NCBI RefSeq assembly: GCF_012103215.1
Contig: NZ_JAAVNE010000032.1
Coordinates: 1-61,082, forward strand
Length of the DNA stretch: 61,082 nt
Direction: 5' to 3'
From: Falsiroseomonas selenitidurans
GTDB taxonomy: Bacteria > Pseudomonadota > Alphaproteobacteria > Acetobacterales > Acetobacteraceae
Made by a program: the position numbers and the translations under genes. Position 1 is the stretch's first letter. Each line of letters opens with the position of its first letter. Below the pieces are notes generated by a model. That model ran no database searches. It saw only the letters and a program-made list of their open reading frames with translations, and was not told the DNA's origin. Of this stretch, positions 16,908-25,862 are shown piece by piece.

Positions 16908-18410
16908 CTACGGCCCACCCAGCGCGGTGGCATAGGCGGCCGGCGCCTCGATCAGGGCGCGGGCAGCCTGCTGGTCATCCTCCCGCCCCTCGGCCGGCGG
17001 GCAGGCATTGCGCAGCGCCACCACTTCGCTGGCCAGTACCGGCGCGCGGGCGGCGCGCTGCCGGGCCAGCACGCGGGCCATCGGCGCCTCCCCCCGTCGC
17101 AGTTGCGCCAGGCCGGTCGCCAGCGCCTCCGGCCCCAGGCTGGTGCACAGCGCCGGCAGCACGCCGAGCCCCTGGATCGGCCAGCCGGAAATCGCCACCA
17201 CCCGCGACCAGGTGACCAGGATTTCCGCCCCGTTCGGCAGCTGCGCCACCAGCTGGATCAGCCCCTTGCCCATGGTGGCGCTGCCCACCACCACCGCCCG
17301 GCCGCGCTCGGACAGCGCCGCGGCGACGATCTCGGCGGAGGATGCGGTCCGGCCATCCACCAGCACCACCAGCGGCCGTCCCTCCGCCAGGTCCTGGCCG
17401 CCGGCCAGGTAGCGGCGATTGGCCTCCGGGTGCCGGCCTTCCGTGCGCATCACCTCGCCATCCGCCAGGAAGGCATCGGCCACCGCGACCGCCTGGCTCA
17501 GCAGCCCGCCGCGGTTGCCGCGCAGGTCCAGCACCACGCCGCGCGGCGGCGCCTCGGCGAAGCCGTCGCGCAGCACCTGGGTCAGGCGGCGATCGGTGAG
17601 CGCTGAAAAGCCGGTGAGGCGGACATAGAGGATGTCCTGCCCCCGCTCCGCCCGCACCGTCTCCGGCACCACCACCTCGCGCACCAGGGTCACGGCGCGG
17701 CGGCGCCCGGCGCGGGAGAGGGTCAGCGTCACCTCCGACCCCTCCGGCCCTTCCAGCAGCGTCGCCGCCAGGCCAGGGTCACGCGGGCCGAGCCGCCTGC
17801 CATCCACCGCCAGCAACCGGTCCCCGATGCGGACGCCACCCTGCGCCGCCGGCCCGTCCTCGGACACATTCACGATCACCAGCGCATCCCGCCGCGCCGC
17901 GACGCGCAGGCCGAGGCCGGACTGGCCGACGCGGCCTTCCCGCGCCCGCCGCGCATCCTCCGGCGGGACGTAGCGGCTGTAGGGGTCCAGGTGGTTGAAC
18001 AATTCCTCGAAGCCCGAGGCCAGCAGGCGTTCCGCCCCGGCGCGCCGCACCTGCGCGGAATGCCGCCAGGCCAGGGTGTAGAGATCCTCCAGCGCCGTCG
18101 CCACGGCGGCGCCGCGCCGCGCGGGCGTGTCGGACGCGACCAGCGGAGCCAGGGCCGCATCGCCCAGCACGCGATCCTCGCCCAGCAGCAGGATGCGGTC
18201 GCTGCGGATCTCGGCGTTGAAGCGGCCATCCAGCACGGTCAACCCGCGCAGCGACCACAGCACCAGATCGGCCGGGCTGGCGGCTTCCAGGTGACGGTCC
18301 AGGATCAGGCTGTGGCTCTGCGCCAGCACGTCGCCCATCGCGCCGCGCATCGCCGCATCCTGCGCCGCCGCCCCGGCCGCCAGGCCCACCAGCAGCAGCA
18401 GGAGCGTCAG
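16908..18410 (-). CDS. S41-family C-terminal processing peptidase with PDZ domain
   Basis: This protein of about 500 residues starts with a hydrophobic signal (TLLLLLVGLAAGAAAQ), then a helical region, a PDZ domain (SGLGLRVAARRDALVIVNVS to LLAVDGRRLG), and a catalytic core with VVLDLRGNRGGLLSQAV, Ser in DGRTASSAEIVAAAL and Lys in SATMGKGLIQ, the Ser/Lys dyad of tail-specific proteases. It acts in the periplasm. The start is unresolved. No ATG, GTG or TTG lies between the signal and residue positions deep inside rnr. I place it at the CTG (18410) that overlaps the rnr TGA; in-frame GTG at 18389 would cut the signal sequence. Confidence 0.8.
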   Translation of the reverse strand: MTLLLLLVGLAAGAAAQDAAMRGAMGDVLAQSHSLILDRHLEAASPADLVLWSLRGLTVLDGRFNAEIRSDRILLLGEDRVLGDAALAPLVASDTPARRGAAVATALEDLYTLAWRHSAQVRRAGAERLLASGFEELFNHLDPYSRYVPPEDARRAREGRVGQSGLGLRVAARRDALVIVNVSEDGPAAQGGVRIGDRLLAVDGRRLGPRDPGLAATLLEGPEGSEVTLTLSRAGRRRAVTLVREVVVPETVRAERGQDILYVRLTGFSALTDRRLTQVLRDGFAEAPPRGVVLDLRGNRGGLLSQAVAVADAFLADGEVMRTEGRHPEANRRYLAGGQDLAEGRPLVVLVDGRTASSAEIVAAALSERGRAVVVGSATMGKGLIQLVAQLPNGAEILVTWSRVVAISGWPIQGLGVLPALCTSLGPEALATGLAQLRRGEAPMARVLARQRAARAPVLASEVVALRNACPPAEGREDDQQAARALIEAPAAYATALGGP

Positions 18411-20692
18411 CGCCGCCGCGGCGCCTTGGCGCGCTTTCCGGCCGATGGCGCGGCACGGCGCCTGCCCGACTGGCGCGGGTCGCCCTGCATCATCGCGAAC
18501 ACCATGCCGCCCGTCCGCGGCGTGGCCTCCGACAGCTTCACCTCGACCGCCTGGCCGAGCGAAAAGGTCAGCCCCGTATTGCGGCCGGACATCGCATGCC
18601 CGGCCTCGTCCAACTGCCATCTGTCGTCCGGCAAGGTCGCGAGCGGAACGATTCCGCTGGCGCCGTTGTCCTGCACGGTGACGAACAGCCCGAAGCGTGT
18701 CACCCCGGAAATCCTTGCCTCGAAAACTTCTCCGACACGTGTTGCCATGAAAGCAGCCAGGTAGCGGTCCACGGCATCCCGCTCCGCCATCGCCGCCCGT
18801 CTTTCGGTCTGCGTGATGTGTTCCGCGGTATCCGGAAACCGCGCCGCCTCGGCCGGGGCCAGCCCGCCAGCCGCCGGCCCCTTGCCCAGTTGCAGCCCGG
18901 CGATCAGCGCCCGGTGCACCAGCAGGTCGGCATAGCGGCGAATCGGGCTGGTGAAGTGGGCGTAGCGCGGCAGGGCCAGGCCGAAATGGCCGATATTGTC
19001 CGGGCTGTATTCCGCCTGGGACTGGCCGCGCAGCACCGCCTCGTTCACCAGCCGGTCCTCCGGCCGGTCCTTCACCGCAGCCAGGATGCCGGAGAAATCC
19101 TTCGGGTGGATGCGATCCCGCGCCGGCAGCTTCAGGCCGAGCGAGTCGAGGAACTGCCGCAACCCCTCCAGCTTGGCGTCGGAGGGCCGGTCATGGATGC
19201 GGTACATGCAGGGCTGGCCAAGCCGCTCCAGCTCCTCCGCCGCGCAGACATTGGCGGCGACCATGAATTCCTCGATCAGCCGGTGCGAGTCGAGCCGGGC
19301 GCGCGGCACCACCGCCTCCACCTTGCCGGCCGCATCCAGCAGCACGCGGCGTTCCGGCACGTCCAGCTCCAGCGTGCCGCGGCGGGCGCGGTCCGCCAGC
19401 AGGCTCCCGAAGGCGCCGTAGAGGTGGTGCAACAGCTCGGCCGGCAGCCCTTCCGGCACCTCGCCCGCCTCCTGCGCCGCCTGCACCTGTTCATAGGTCA
19501 GCCGGGCGGCGCTGCGCATGATGCCGCGGCCGAAGCGGTGGCCGGTCTTGCGGCCGGCGGCGTCGATGTGGAATTCGCAGAACAGGCAGCCGCGGGGCTC
19601 GTTCGGCCGCAGGCTGCACCAGCCATTGGACAGCGCCTCCGGCAGCATCGGCACCACGCGGTCGGGGAAATACACCGAATTGCCGCGCGCCCAGGCCTCC
19701 CGGTCCAGCGGGCTGTCAGGCTTCACGTAATGCGCGACATCGGCGATGGCGACCAGGCAGCGCCAGCCCCCCTCGCCTGCCGGCTCCGCCCAGACGGCGT
19801 CGTCGAAATCCCGCGCATCCTCGCCGTCGATCGTCACCAGCGGGATGTCGCGCAGATCCTCCCGCCCCCGCTTGGTGACGCCGCGCGCGGCCTCCGCCTG
19901 TTCCAGCGCCTCCGCCGGGAAGACGTCGGGGATGCCATGGGCGTGGATGCAGATCAGGGAGACGGAGCGTGCCTCCCCCATGCGGCCCAGCACCTCGACG
20001 ATGCGCGCCGGGCGCGGGCCCAGCACGTGGCGCACCGCAAGCGGCTCGGCCAGCACGATGTCGCCGGGCCGCGCCGCGCCTTCCTCGCCGGCAGGCACGC
20101 GCCAGTCGGATTTCTGGCGCCGGTCCGTCGGGATGATCCGGCCTTCCTCGAAGACGCCGAGGATGCGGGAGGGCACCTCCCGCATCAGGCGCTTGAAGGT
20201 GCGGCCTTCATACTTGTTGCCGCCGATGAATTTCAGCCGCGCCAGCACCTTGTCGCCCGGCGCCAGCGCCGGCTGCCCGGCGGCTTCGCGCTGCATGAAG
20301 ATGACCGGCGGCGGGCCGGCATCGCGGTTCCACTGCATCGGGCGGGCGATGGGGTCGCCATCGACATCGGTGCCGGTGACCTCCACCGGAGCCATGTCCG
20401 GCAGCCGGTCCGGCGCCACCAGGCCCTTGCGGCCGACCGGCGTGGCCTGGCCGGTTTCCTTCAGGCTGCGCAGCAGGTCGCGCAGCGCCGGCCGCTGGTC
20501 CGAGGTCAGGCCGAAATGCCGGGCGATCTCCGTCTTGCCGACCCGGCCGGGGGCGTCGCGCAGGAAGGCGCGCAGCTCCACCAGGGTGGGCAGGGCGGCG
20601 GGCGCGCGGTCCGGGATGTCGCGACGGGTCGGCTTGCCGGCCGGGCGCTTGCGCGCGGCGTGGCCCTTCGGCGGCGGGCCACGCCGCACCAT
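18407..20692 (-). CDS. rnr: Ribonuclease R
   Basis: This 761-residue processive 3'-5' exoribonuclease of the RNB family has a winged-helix N-terminal segment (AFLRDAPGRVGKTEIARHFG), cold-shock domains, the RNB catalytic block VTIDGEDARDFDDAVWAE with four acidic residues, and FTSPIRRYADLLVHRAL. A C-terminal S1 domain (RVGEVFEARISGVTRFGLFV) is followed by a short basic tail. It degrades structured RNA and takes part in rRNA and tmRNA quality control. It starts inside the topA stop (TGATG) and shares its stop with the S41 frame, so it is coupled to both neighbours. Confidence 0.95.
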   Translation of the reverse strand: MVRRGPPPKGHAARKRPAGKPTRRDIPDRAPAALPTLVELRAFLRDAPGRVGKTEIARHFGLTSDQRPALRDLLRSLKETGQATPVGRKGLVAPDRLPDMAPVEVTGTDVDGDPIARPMQWNRDAGPPPVIFMQREAAGQPALAPGDKVLARLKFIGGNKYEGRTFKRLMREVPSRILGVFEEGRIIPTDRRQKSDWRVPAGEEGAARPGDIVLAEPLAVRHVLGPRPARIVEVLGRMGEARSVSLICIHAHGIPDVFPAEALEQAEAARGVTKRGREDLRDIPLVTIDGEDARDFDDAVWAEPAGEGGWRCLVAIADVAHYVKPDSPLDREAWARGNSVYFPDRVVPMLPEALSNGWCSLRPNEPRGCLFCEFHIDAAGRKTGHRFGRGIMRSAARLTYEQVQAAQEAGEVPEGLPAELLHHLYGAFGSLLADRARRGTLELDVPERRVLLDAAGKVEAVVPRARLDSHRLIEEFMVAANVCAAEELERLGQPCMYRIHDRPSDAKLEGLRQFLDSLGLKLPARDRIHPKDFSGILAAVKDRPEDRLVNEAVLRGQSQAEYSPDNIGHFGLALPRYAHFTSPIRRYADLLVHRALIAGLQLGKGPAAGGLAPAEAARFPDTAEHITQTERRAAMAERDAVDRYLAAFMATRVGEVFEARISGVTRFGLFVTVQDNGASGIVPLATLPDDRWQLDEAGHAMSGRNTGLTFSLGQAVEVKLSEATPRTGGMVFAMMQGDPRQSGRRRAAPSAGKRAKAPRRR

Positions 20693-23541
20693 CAGCCGGC
20701 TTTCCGCGCGGCGGGCTTCTTCGCCGCGGGTTTCGCGGCGGCGGGCTTCTTCGCCGCCGGCTTCGCGGCGGCAGGCTCCTTCGCCGCGGGCTTCGCGGCG
20801 GCGGCCTTTTTCGTCGCGGGCTTCGCGGCCGCCTTCCTGGCAGCCGGCGCCTTGGCCGCGGGTTTGGGGGTGGCGGCCTTGGCGCGGGCAGCAGGCTTGC
20901 GCGCGGTGGCAGGCGCGGCCTCGCCCTCCGGCTTCGCCGCCGCAACCTTCCGGGCCGGCGCCTTCTTCGCGCCCTTCTTGCCCTTGGTCAGCGGCGGCAA
21001 TTCCTTGCCCTTCTCCGCCAGCAGCTTCACCGCCTCGTCCAGGGTCACCGTGTCGAAATCCATGGTCCGCGGCATGGAGGCGACGCGGTTGCCATGCATC
21101 ACGAAGGGCCCGAAGCGGCCGCGCCGCACCTCCACCGGGCCGCCAGAGGCGTGTTCGCCCAGCGCCCTGCCGCGCGGCTTCACATCCGCCAGCAGCGCCA
21201 CCGCGCGGTTCAGCCCCACCGCCAGCACGTCGTCATCCGGGTCCAGCGATTTGAACAGCTGGCCCATCTTCAGATAGGGGCCGAAGCGCCCGATCGCGGC
21301 AGTGATCTCCTCCGCCGTCTCGGGATGCACGCCGACGATGCGCGGCAGGGACAGAAGGGCCAGCGCCCGGTCCAGGTCCAGGCCCTCCGGGTCCATGCCC
21401 TTGGCCAGGCTGGCCCGCCGCGGCTTCACCTTCTTGCCCTTCTCGTCCAGCGTTTCCTCGCCGAGCTGCACATAGAGCCCGTAGGGCCCACGCCGCAGGC
21501 TGATGCTTTTCCCCGTGGCCGGATCGACGCCGAGTTCGCGCTGGCCCTCGTTGAAGCCCGCCGCGCCTTCCGCTTCCGCCCCCGGCGCCACCAGCGGGCG
21601 GGTGTAGCGGCATTCCGGGTAGTTCGAGCAGCCGATGAAGGCGCCCGTCCGCCCCAGCCGCAGGCCAAGCCGCCCGCCGGAACAGGCCGGGCAGCCGCGC
21701 GGGTCCACGCCATCGGCACGGGCGGGGAAGAAGTGTGGCCCCAGATCCTCGTCCAGCGCATCGATGACGTCGGAGATCGTCAGCTCGCTGGTCGAGGCGA
21801 TGGCCTTGGAGAAATCCTCCCAGAAGGCGCGCATCACCGCGCGCCAATCGGCCCGGCCGCCGGAGATGTCGTCCAGCTTCTCCTCGAGCCCGGCGGTGAA
21901 GCCGGTATCCACATAGCGTTCGAAGAAGGCCATCAGGAAGGCCGTCACCAGCCGCCCGCGGTCCTCCGGCACGAAGCGCCGCTTGTCGAGCTTCACATAG
22001 TCCCGGTCCTGCAGCACCTGCAGGATGGAGGCGTAGGTGGAGGGCCGGCCGATGCCGAGTTCCTCCAGACGCTTGACCAGCGTGGCTTCGGAAAAGCGCG
22101 GCGGCGGTTGCGTGAAATGCTGGCTGGCGGCGACCGCGCCGCGCTTCACGGCATCCCTCTCCCGCATCGGCGGCAGCGTCCTGCTGTCGTCGTCCGGCTC
22201 CGGCCCGGCGGTGGCGATGCCGGCGCGCGCATCCGCCGCGCGGTCGTCCTCATCCTCCCGGTACAGGCGCAGGAAGCCGTCGAAGGCGATGACGGAGCCG
22301 GTGGCACGCAGCTTCGTCCGGCCGGAGGGCTCCACCAGCTCCACCGCCGTCTGGTCCAGTTCCGCGGACTGCATCTGGCTGGCGACGGCGCGCTTCCAGA
22401 TCAGCTCATACAGCTTTCGCTGCCGCTCATCGAGGAAGCGGGCCACCTGTTCCGGCGTGCGGGTGACGTCGGTCGGGCGGATCGCCTCATGCGCTTCCTG
22501 GGCATTCTTCGCCTTGGAGGCGTATTCGCGCGGCGCGCCCGGCACGTAGTCGGCGCCGAAGACCTCCTTCACATGGTCACGGATGGCGAACATCGCCTCG
22601 CGGGCCATCTGGACGCCATCGGTCCGCATGTAGGTGATGAGGCCGACCGATTCGCCGCCGATGTCGGCGCCTTCATACAATTGCTGCGCCACCCGCATCG
22701 CCGCCTGCGCGCCCATGCCCAGCTTGCGGGACGCCTCCATCTGCAGCGTCGAGGTGGTGAAGGGCGGCGGCGGGTTTCGCCGGGTGCGGCGCTTGTCGAC
22801 GCTGCCGACGGTGAAGCTGCCGGCTTCCACCGCCGCCTTGGCGGCCATCGCGGTGGCCTCGTTCGGCAGGTCGAACTGCTCGAGCTTCCGGCCCTCATGG
22901 TGCGTCAGGCGGGCGGTGAACGGGGCACCGGCAGGCGTGGCGAAGCGCCCCTCCACCGTCCAGTATTCCCGCGCCCGGAAGGCTTCGATCTCGGCTTCGC
23001 GCTCGCAGATCAGCCGCAGCGCCACCGACTGCACCCGCCCGGCGGACCGGCTTCCCGGCAGTTTCCGCCAGAGCACCGGCGAGAGGTTGAAGCCGACGAG
23101 ATAATCCAGCGCGCGGCGCGCCAGGTAGGCGTCGATCAGCGGCACATCGAGGTCGCGCGGATGCGCCACGGCGTATTGCACCGCGCGCTTGGTGATCTCG
23201 TTGAAGGTGATGCGGTGCACCTCGACGCCCTTCAGGGCGCCGCGGCGGGCCAGCATGTCCTTCACATGCCAGGAAATCGCCTCCCCCTCCCGATCCGGGT
23301 CGGTGGCCAGAAACAGGCGGCGGGCGCCCTTCAGGGATTTGGCGATGGCGGTGACCTGCCGGTCGCCGCGCTCATCCGCCTCCCAATCCATGGCGAAATC
23401 CTCCTCCGGCCGCACGCTGCCATCCTTGGGGGGCAGGTCGCGGACATGGCCGAAGGAGGCGAGGACGGTGAAGTCGCCGCCGAGATACTTGTTGATGGTC
23501 TTGGCCTTGGCCGGGCTTTCGACCACGACGACATCGGGCAT
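20692..23541 (-). CDS. topA: DNA topoisomerase I
   Basis: This 949-residue type IA topoisomerase relaxes negative supercoils. The TOPRIM domain opens VVVVESPAKAKTINKYLGG; the active-site tyrosine lies in GLITYMRTDGVQM; a zinc-ribbon with four Cys (CPACSGG to CSNYPEC) follows the core, along with further topoisomerase C-terminal repeats. It ends in a Lys/Ala/Pro-rich basic tail of about 100 residues containing four near-identical decapeptide repeats. ATG at 23541 begins the TOPRIM motif directly. It is 37 bp downstream of dprA and overlaps rnr by one base. Confidence 0.96.
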   Translation of the reverse strand: MPDVVVVESPAKAKTINKYLGGDFTVLASFGHVRDLPPKDGSVRPEEDFAMDWEADERGDRQVTAIAKSLKGARRLFLATDPDREGEAISWHVKDMLARRGALKGVEVHRITFNEITKRAVQYAVAHPRDLDVPLIDAYLARRALDYLVGFNLSPVLWRKLPGSRSAGRVQSVALRLICEREAEIEAFRAREYWTVEGRFATPAGAPFTARLTHHEGRKLEQFDLPNEATAMAAKAAVEAGSFTVGSVDKRRTRRNPPPPFTTSTLQMEASRKLGMGAQAAMRVAQQLYEGADIGGESVGLITYMRTDGVQMAREAMFAIRDHVKEVFGADYVPGAPREYASKAKNAQEAHEAIRPTDVTRTPEQVARFLDERQRKLYELIWKRAVASQMQSAELDQTAVELVEPSGRTKLRATGSVIAFDGFLRLYREDEDDRAADARAGIATAGPEPDDDSRTLPPMRERDAVKRGAVAASQHFTQPPPRFSEATLVKRLEELGIGRPSTYASILQVLQDRDYVKLDKRRFVPEDRGRLVTAFLMAFFERYVDTGFTAGLEEKLDDISGGRADWRAVMRAFWEDFSKAIASTSELTISDVIDALDEDLGPHFFPARADGVDPRGCPACSGGRLGLRLGRTGAFIGCSNYPECRYTRPLVAPGAEAEGAAGFNEGQRELGVDPATGKSISLRRGPYGLYVQLGEETLDEKGKKVKPRRASLAKGMDPEGLDLDRALALLSLPRIVGVHPETAEEITAAIGRFGPYLKMGQLFKSLDPDDDVLAVGLNRAVALLADVKPRGRALGEHASGGPVEVRRGRFGPFVMHGNRVASMPRTMDFDTVTLDEAVKLLAEKGKELPPLTKGKKGAKKAPARKVAAAKPEGEAAPATARKPAARAKAATPKPAAKAPAARKAAAKPATKKAAAAKPAAKEPAAAKPAAKKPAAAKPAAKKPAARKAG
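20711..20830 (-). repeat. Four tandem 30-bp repeats encoding the TopA basic tail
   Basis: Four adjacent 30-bp units start at 20711, 20741, 20771 and 20801. Each encodes a decapeptide close to AAKPAAKKPA. Because the unit is a multiple of three, copy-number change would alter tail length without shifting frame. The tail resembles histone-H1-like DNA-binding tails. Confidence 0.85.
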
Positions 23542-23578
23542 GTTTCTCGGTTCGCCTTCGCGCGCTTGGCCTGCCCGG

Positions 23579-24682
23579 TCAGCCTGAGGACCGCACGACC
23601 CGATTGCCGGGCAGGGTTTCCACCAGCCCCGACAGCTCCAGATCGAGCAGCAAAGCCTGGACGGATGGCGCCGAGAGGTGGCAGCGGCGGACCAGATCGT
23701 CAACGGCTACTGGTGTGGTGCCAATCAATTCAAGCAGTTGGGCAGTGGATTCGGAGGGGGATTCCGCCTCCGGCAGCGGCTCAGCCGGCAAATCGCGTCG
23801 CTCCCGAAGGTTGAACAGCGGCAGGTCGAGCGGCTGGGCGGGCAGGCTGGCGAAGACATCCTCCGCCGTTTCGACCAGATGCGCGCCCTGGCGGATGAGG
23901 TCGTTGCCGCCCCGCGCGCGGGGGTCCAGCGGGCTGCCGGGCACCGCGAACAGCTCCCGCCCCGCTTCCAGCGCCAGGCGCGCGGTGATGAGGCTGCCGG
24001 ATCGCAGCGCCGCCTCCACCACCACCAGCCCCAGCACCAGCCCGGCGACGATGCGGTTGCGGCGCGGGAAATGGCGGGCCAGCGGCGCGGTGCCGAGCGG
24101 CGCCTCCGCCACCACCACGCCGCCTTCCTGCGCGATGCGCGCCTGCAGCGCCGCATGCTCCGGCGGGTAGGGCTGGTCCAGCCCGCCGGCGACCACCGCC
24201 ACGGTGCGCCCGCCCGCCCCCAGCGCGCCGAGATGCGCCGCCGCATCGATGCCGCGCGCCAGGCCGGAGGTGACGGCGATGCCGCCGGCGCAGAGCCCGG
24301 CCGCCAGCTCCTCCGCCACCCGGCGCCCGCCCGCGGAGGCCGCGCGGGCGCCGACCACGCCCACCTGGCGGCGCTTGAGCACGGACGGATCCCCCAGCAC
24401 GGCCAGCGCCGGCGGGGCATCTTCCAGCAGCGCCAGCAGCGGCGGGTAAAGCGGGTCATCCAGGAACAGGAAGGACCCGCCCATCCGCGCCACCGCCGCC
24501 ATCTCGCGCTCCGCCACCGCCTCGGGTGGGGCGGCGAAGCTGCGGCCACTGCGCGCGGCATGGGCCGGCAGCGCGGCCAGCGCCGCCCGGGCGGTGCCGT
24601 GGCGGGCCAGCAGGCGGCGGAAGGTGGCCGGGCCGATGCCCTCGGTGCGGGAAAGCCGCAGCCGCGCCAGGGCGTCGTTCAC
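23579..24682 (-). CDS. dprA: DNA-processing protein A
   Basis: This 367-residue DprA/Smf binds single-stranded DNA entering during transformation and loads RecA. The Rossmann-like core is clear: VGVVGARAASAGGRRVAEEL, VTSGLARGIDAAAHLGAL, PLGTAPLARHFPRRNRIVAG, GSLITARLALEAGRELFAVP and GGNDLIRQGAHLV. An N-terminal SAM-like segment and a C-terminal winged helix (VDDLVRRCHLSAPSVQALLL) flank it. The start is GTG at 24682, which overlaps the GNAT stop as GTGA; upstream ATGs lie inside the GNAT gene. Its position between plsY and topA is a common alphaproteobacterial order. Confidence 0.94.
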   Translation of the reverse strand: MNDALARLRLSRTEGIGPATFRRLLARHGTARAALAALPAHAARSGRSFAAPPEAVAEREMAAVARMGGSFLFLDDPLYPPLLALLEDAPPALAVLGDPSVLKRRQVGVVGARAASAGGRRVAEELAAGLCAGGIAVTSGLARGIDAAAHLGALGAGGRTVAVVAGGLDQPYPPEHAALQARIAQEGGVVVAEAPLGTAPLARHFPRRNRIVAGLVLGLVVVEAALRSGSLITARLALEAGRELFAVPGSPLDPRARGGNDLIRQGAHLVETAEDVFASLPAQPLDLPLFNLRERRDLPAEPLPEAESPSESTAQLLELIGTTPVAVDDLVRRCHLSAPSVQALLLDLELSGLVETLPGNRVVRSSG

Positions 24683-25275
24683 GGCGCGCGCCCCAGCCAG
24701 ACGACGCCCTCGGCCGGCGCCAGCCGCTGGAACCCGCAACGCCCCCAGAAGGCCAGGGCACCGCCATTGTCCGGATTGACGCCGACATGGAGGCCAGCCG
24801 GCCGGAGGCTGTCGCACCAGGCCGCCAGCAGGGTCCTTCCCAGCCCCTGGCCCTGGGCGCGCGGCAGCAGGTTCAGGTGCATATGGGCCGGGAACGCCGC
24901 CACGACCTGCTCCGACGTGCGCCGCGGCACGTGGATGCGGTGGCGCCGGCGCTCATCAGGGGTCCAGGCCCAGGCGGCACCCGAGGGCGCCGCGTAGCGC
25001 TGCCGCAGCGCGGGCCACCATTCGCGTTCCAGCCGATCCTCGAATGCCCGGGTGTCCGGTGCCCCGAGGACGAAGCCCGCCACGCCCGCCGCGTCCTCGA
25101 CCACCAGGATCAGGCCGGGACTCAGTGCGGCATAGGGCGCGGCATAGATGTGGCCGACCAGCCGGCCGTCCTCATACAGCGCCGCCGCATCGCCGCCGGC
25201 CGCCCCGGTGGCGAGCGATATCGCATACAGGCTGTCGAGATCCTCCGACCGATAGGGGCGGATCCGGAAGGTCAC
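24679..25275 (-). CDS. GNAT-family N-acetyltransferase
   Basis: This 198-residue acetyltransferase begins FRIRPYRSEDLDSLYAISLATG, a standard GNAT strand-helix opening. The acetyl-CoA-binding motif A appears as NLLPRAQGQGLGRTLLAAWC (Q-x-x-G-x-G/A), followed by HVGVNPDNGGALAFWGRCGF. The substrate is unknown; eukaryotic O-GlcNAcase-associated and bacterial acetyltransferases share this shape. The start is GTG at 25275 overlapping the plsY stop (GTGA), and its own stop overlaps the dprA GTG, so it is embedded in a translationally coupled chain. Confidence 0.85.
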   Translation of the reverse strand: MTFRIRPYRSEDLDSLYAISLATGAAGGDAAALYEDGRLVGHIYAAPYAALSPGLILVVEDAAGVAGFVLGAPDTRAFEDRLEREWWPALRQRYAAPSGAAWAWTPDERRRHRIHVPRRTSEQVVAAFPAHMHLNLLPRAQGQGLGRTLLAAWCDSLRPAGLHVGVNPDNGGALAFWGRCGFQRLAPAEGVVWLGRAP

Positions 25276-25862
25276 CGGGTCTTGCCGATCCGCGGCTCCG
25301 TGCCCGCCAGCAGGCGGCGGATATTGGCGTGGTGGCGGATCGCGATCAGCAGCGCGACGCCCAGGCAGAACCCGGCCAGCCGCCAGTCGCCGGACAGCGC
25401 GGCGACCACCGGCGCCAGGGCGCAGACGGTCAGCGCACTCAGCGAGGAAATCCGCGTCAGCGCCGCCATGGCCAGCCAGACACCCAGCAGCAGCAGCCCG
25501 AGACCCGGCTGCGCCGCGAGCAGCACGCCGGCGCCGGTGGCCACACCCTTGCCGCCCTTGAAGCCGAGCCAGAGGGGAAAGGTGTGCCCCAGCAAGGCGC
25601 AGAAGCCCGCGAGCAGCGCCGCATCCTCGCCCCAGATCCAGCGTGCCAGCAGCAGCGCCACGGCGCCCTTGGCCGCGTCCAGCACCAGCGTCGCCGCGGC
25701 CAGCTTGCGGTTGCCGGTCCGCAGCACATTGGTCGCGCCGATGCTGCCGGAGCCGATGGCGCGCACATCGCCCAGCCCGGCGGCGCGGGTCAGCAGCAGC
25801 CCATAGGGCACGGAGCCGAGCAAATAGCCGAGCAGCCCCGCGAGGATCAGCCCGGTGGTCAT
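25272..25862 (-). CDS. plsY: Glycerol-3-phosphate acyltransferase
   Basis: This 196-residue inner-membrane enzyme transfers an acyl group from acyl phosphate to glycerol 3-phosphate, the first step of phospholipid synthesis. The three PlsY motifs are visible: GSVPYGLLL, GSGSIGATNVLRTGNRKLA and GHTFPLWLGFKGGKGVATG. At least five hydrophobic segments fit the family topology. Its ATG overlaps the upstream dihydroorotase-like stop by 4 bp. Confidence 0.96.
   Translation of the reverse strand: MTTGLILAGLLGYLLGSVPYGLLLTRAAGLGDVRAIGSGSIGATNVLRTGNRKLAAATLVLDAAKGAVALLLARWIWGEDAALLAGFCALLGHTFPLWLGFKGGKGVATGAGVLLAAQPGLGLLLLGVWLAMAALTRISSLSALTVCALAPVVAALSGDWRLAGFCLGVALLIAIRHHANIRRLLAGTEPRIGKTR

Noticed and set aside
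18407..18620. Start of the S41 peptidase at ATG 18620
   Set aside because: It would overlap rnr by 214 bp and put 71 non-conserved residues before the signal peptide, which would disable export.
20711..20830. CRISPR or minisatellite in non-coding DNA
   Set aside because: The 30-bp units are in frame within topA and encode its Lys/Ala/Pro tail.
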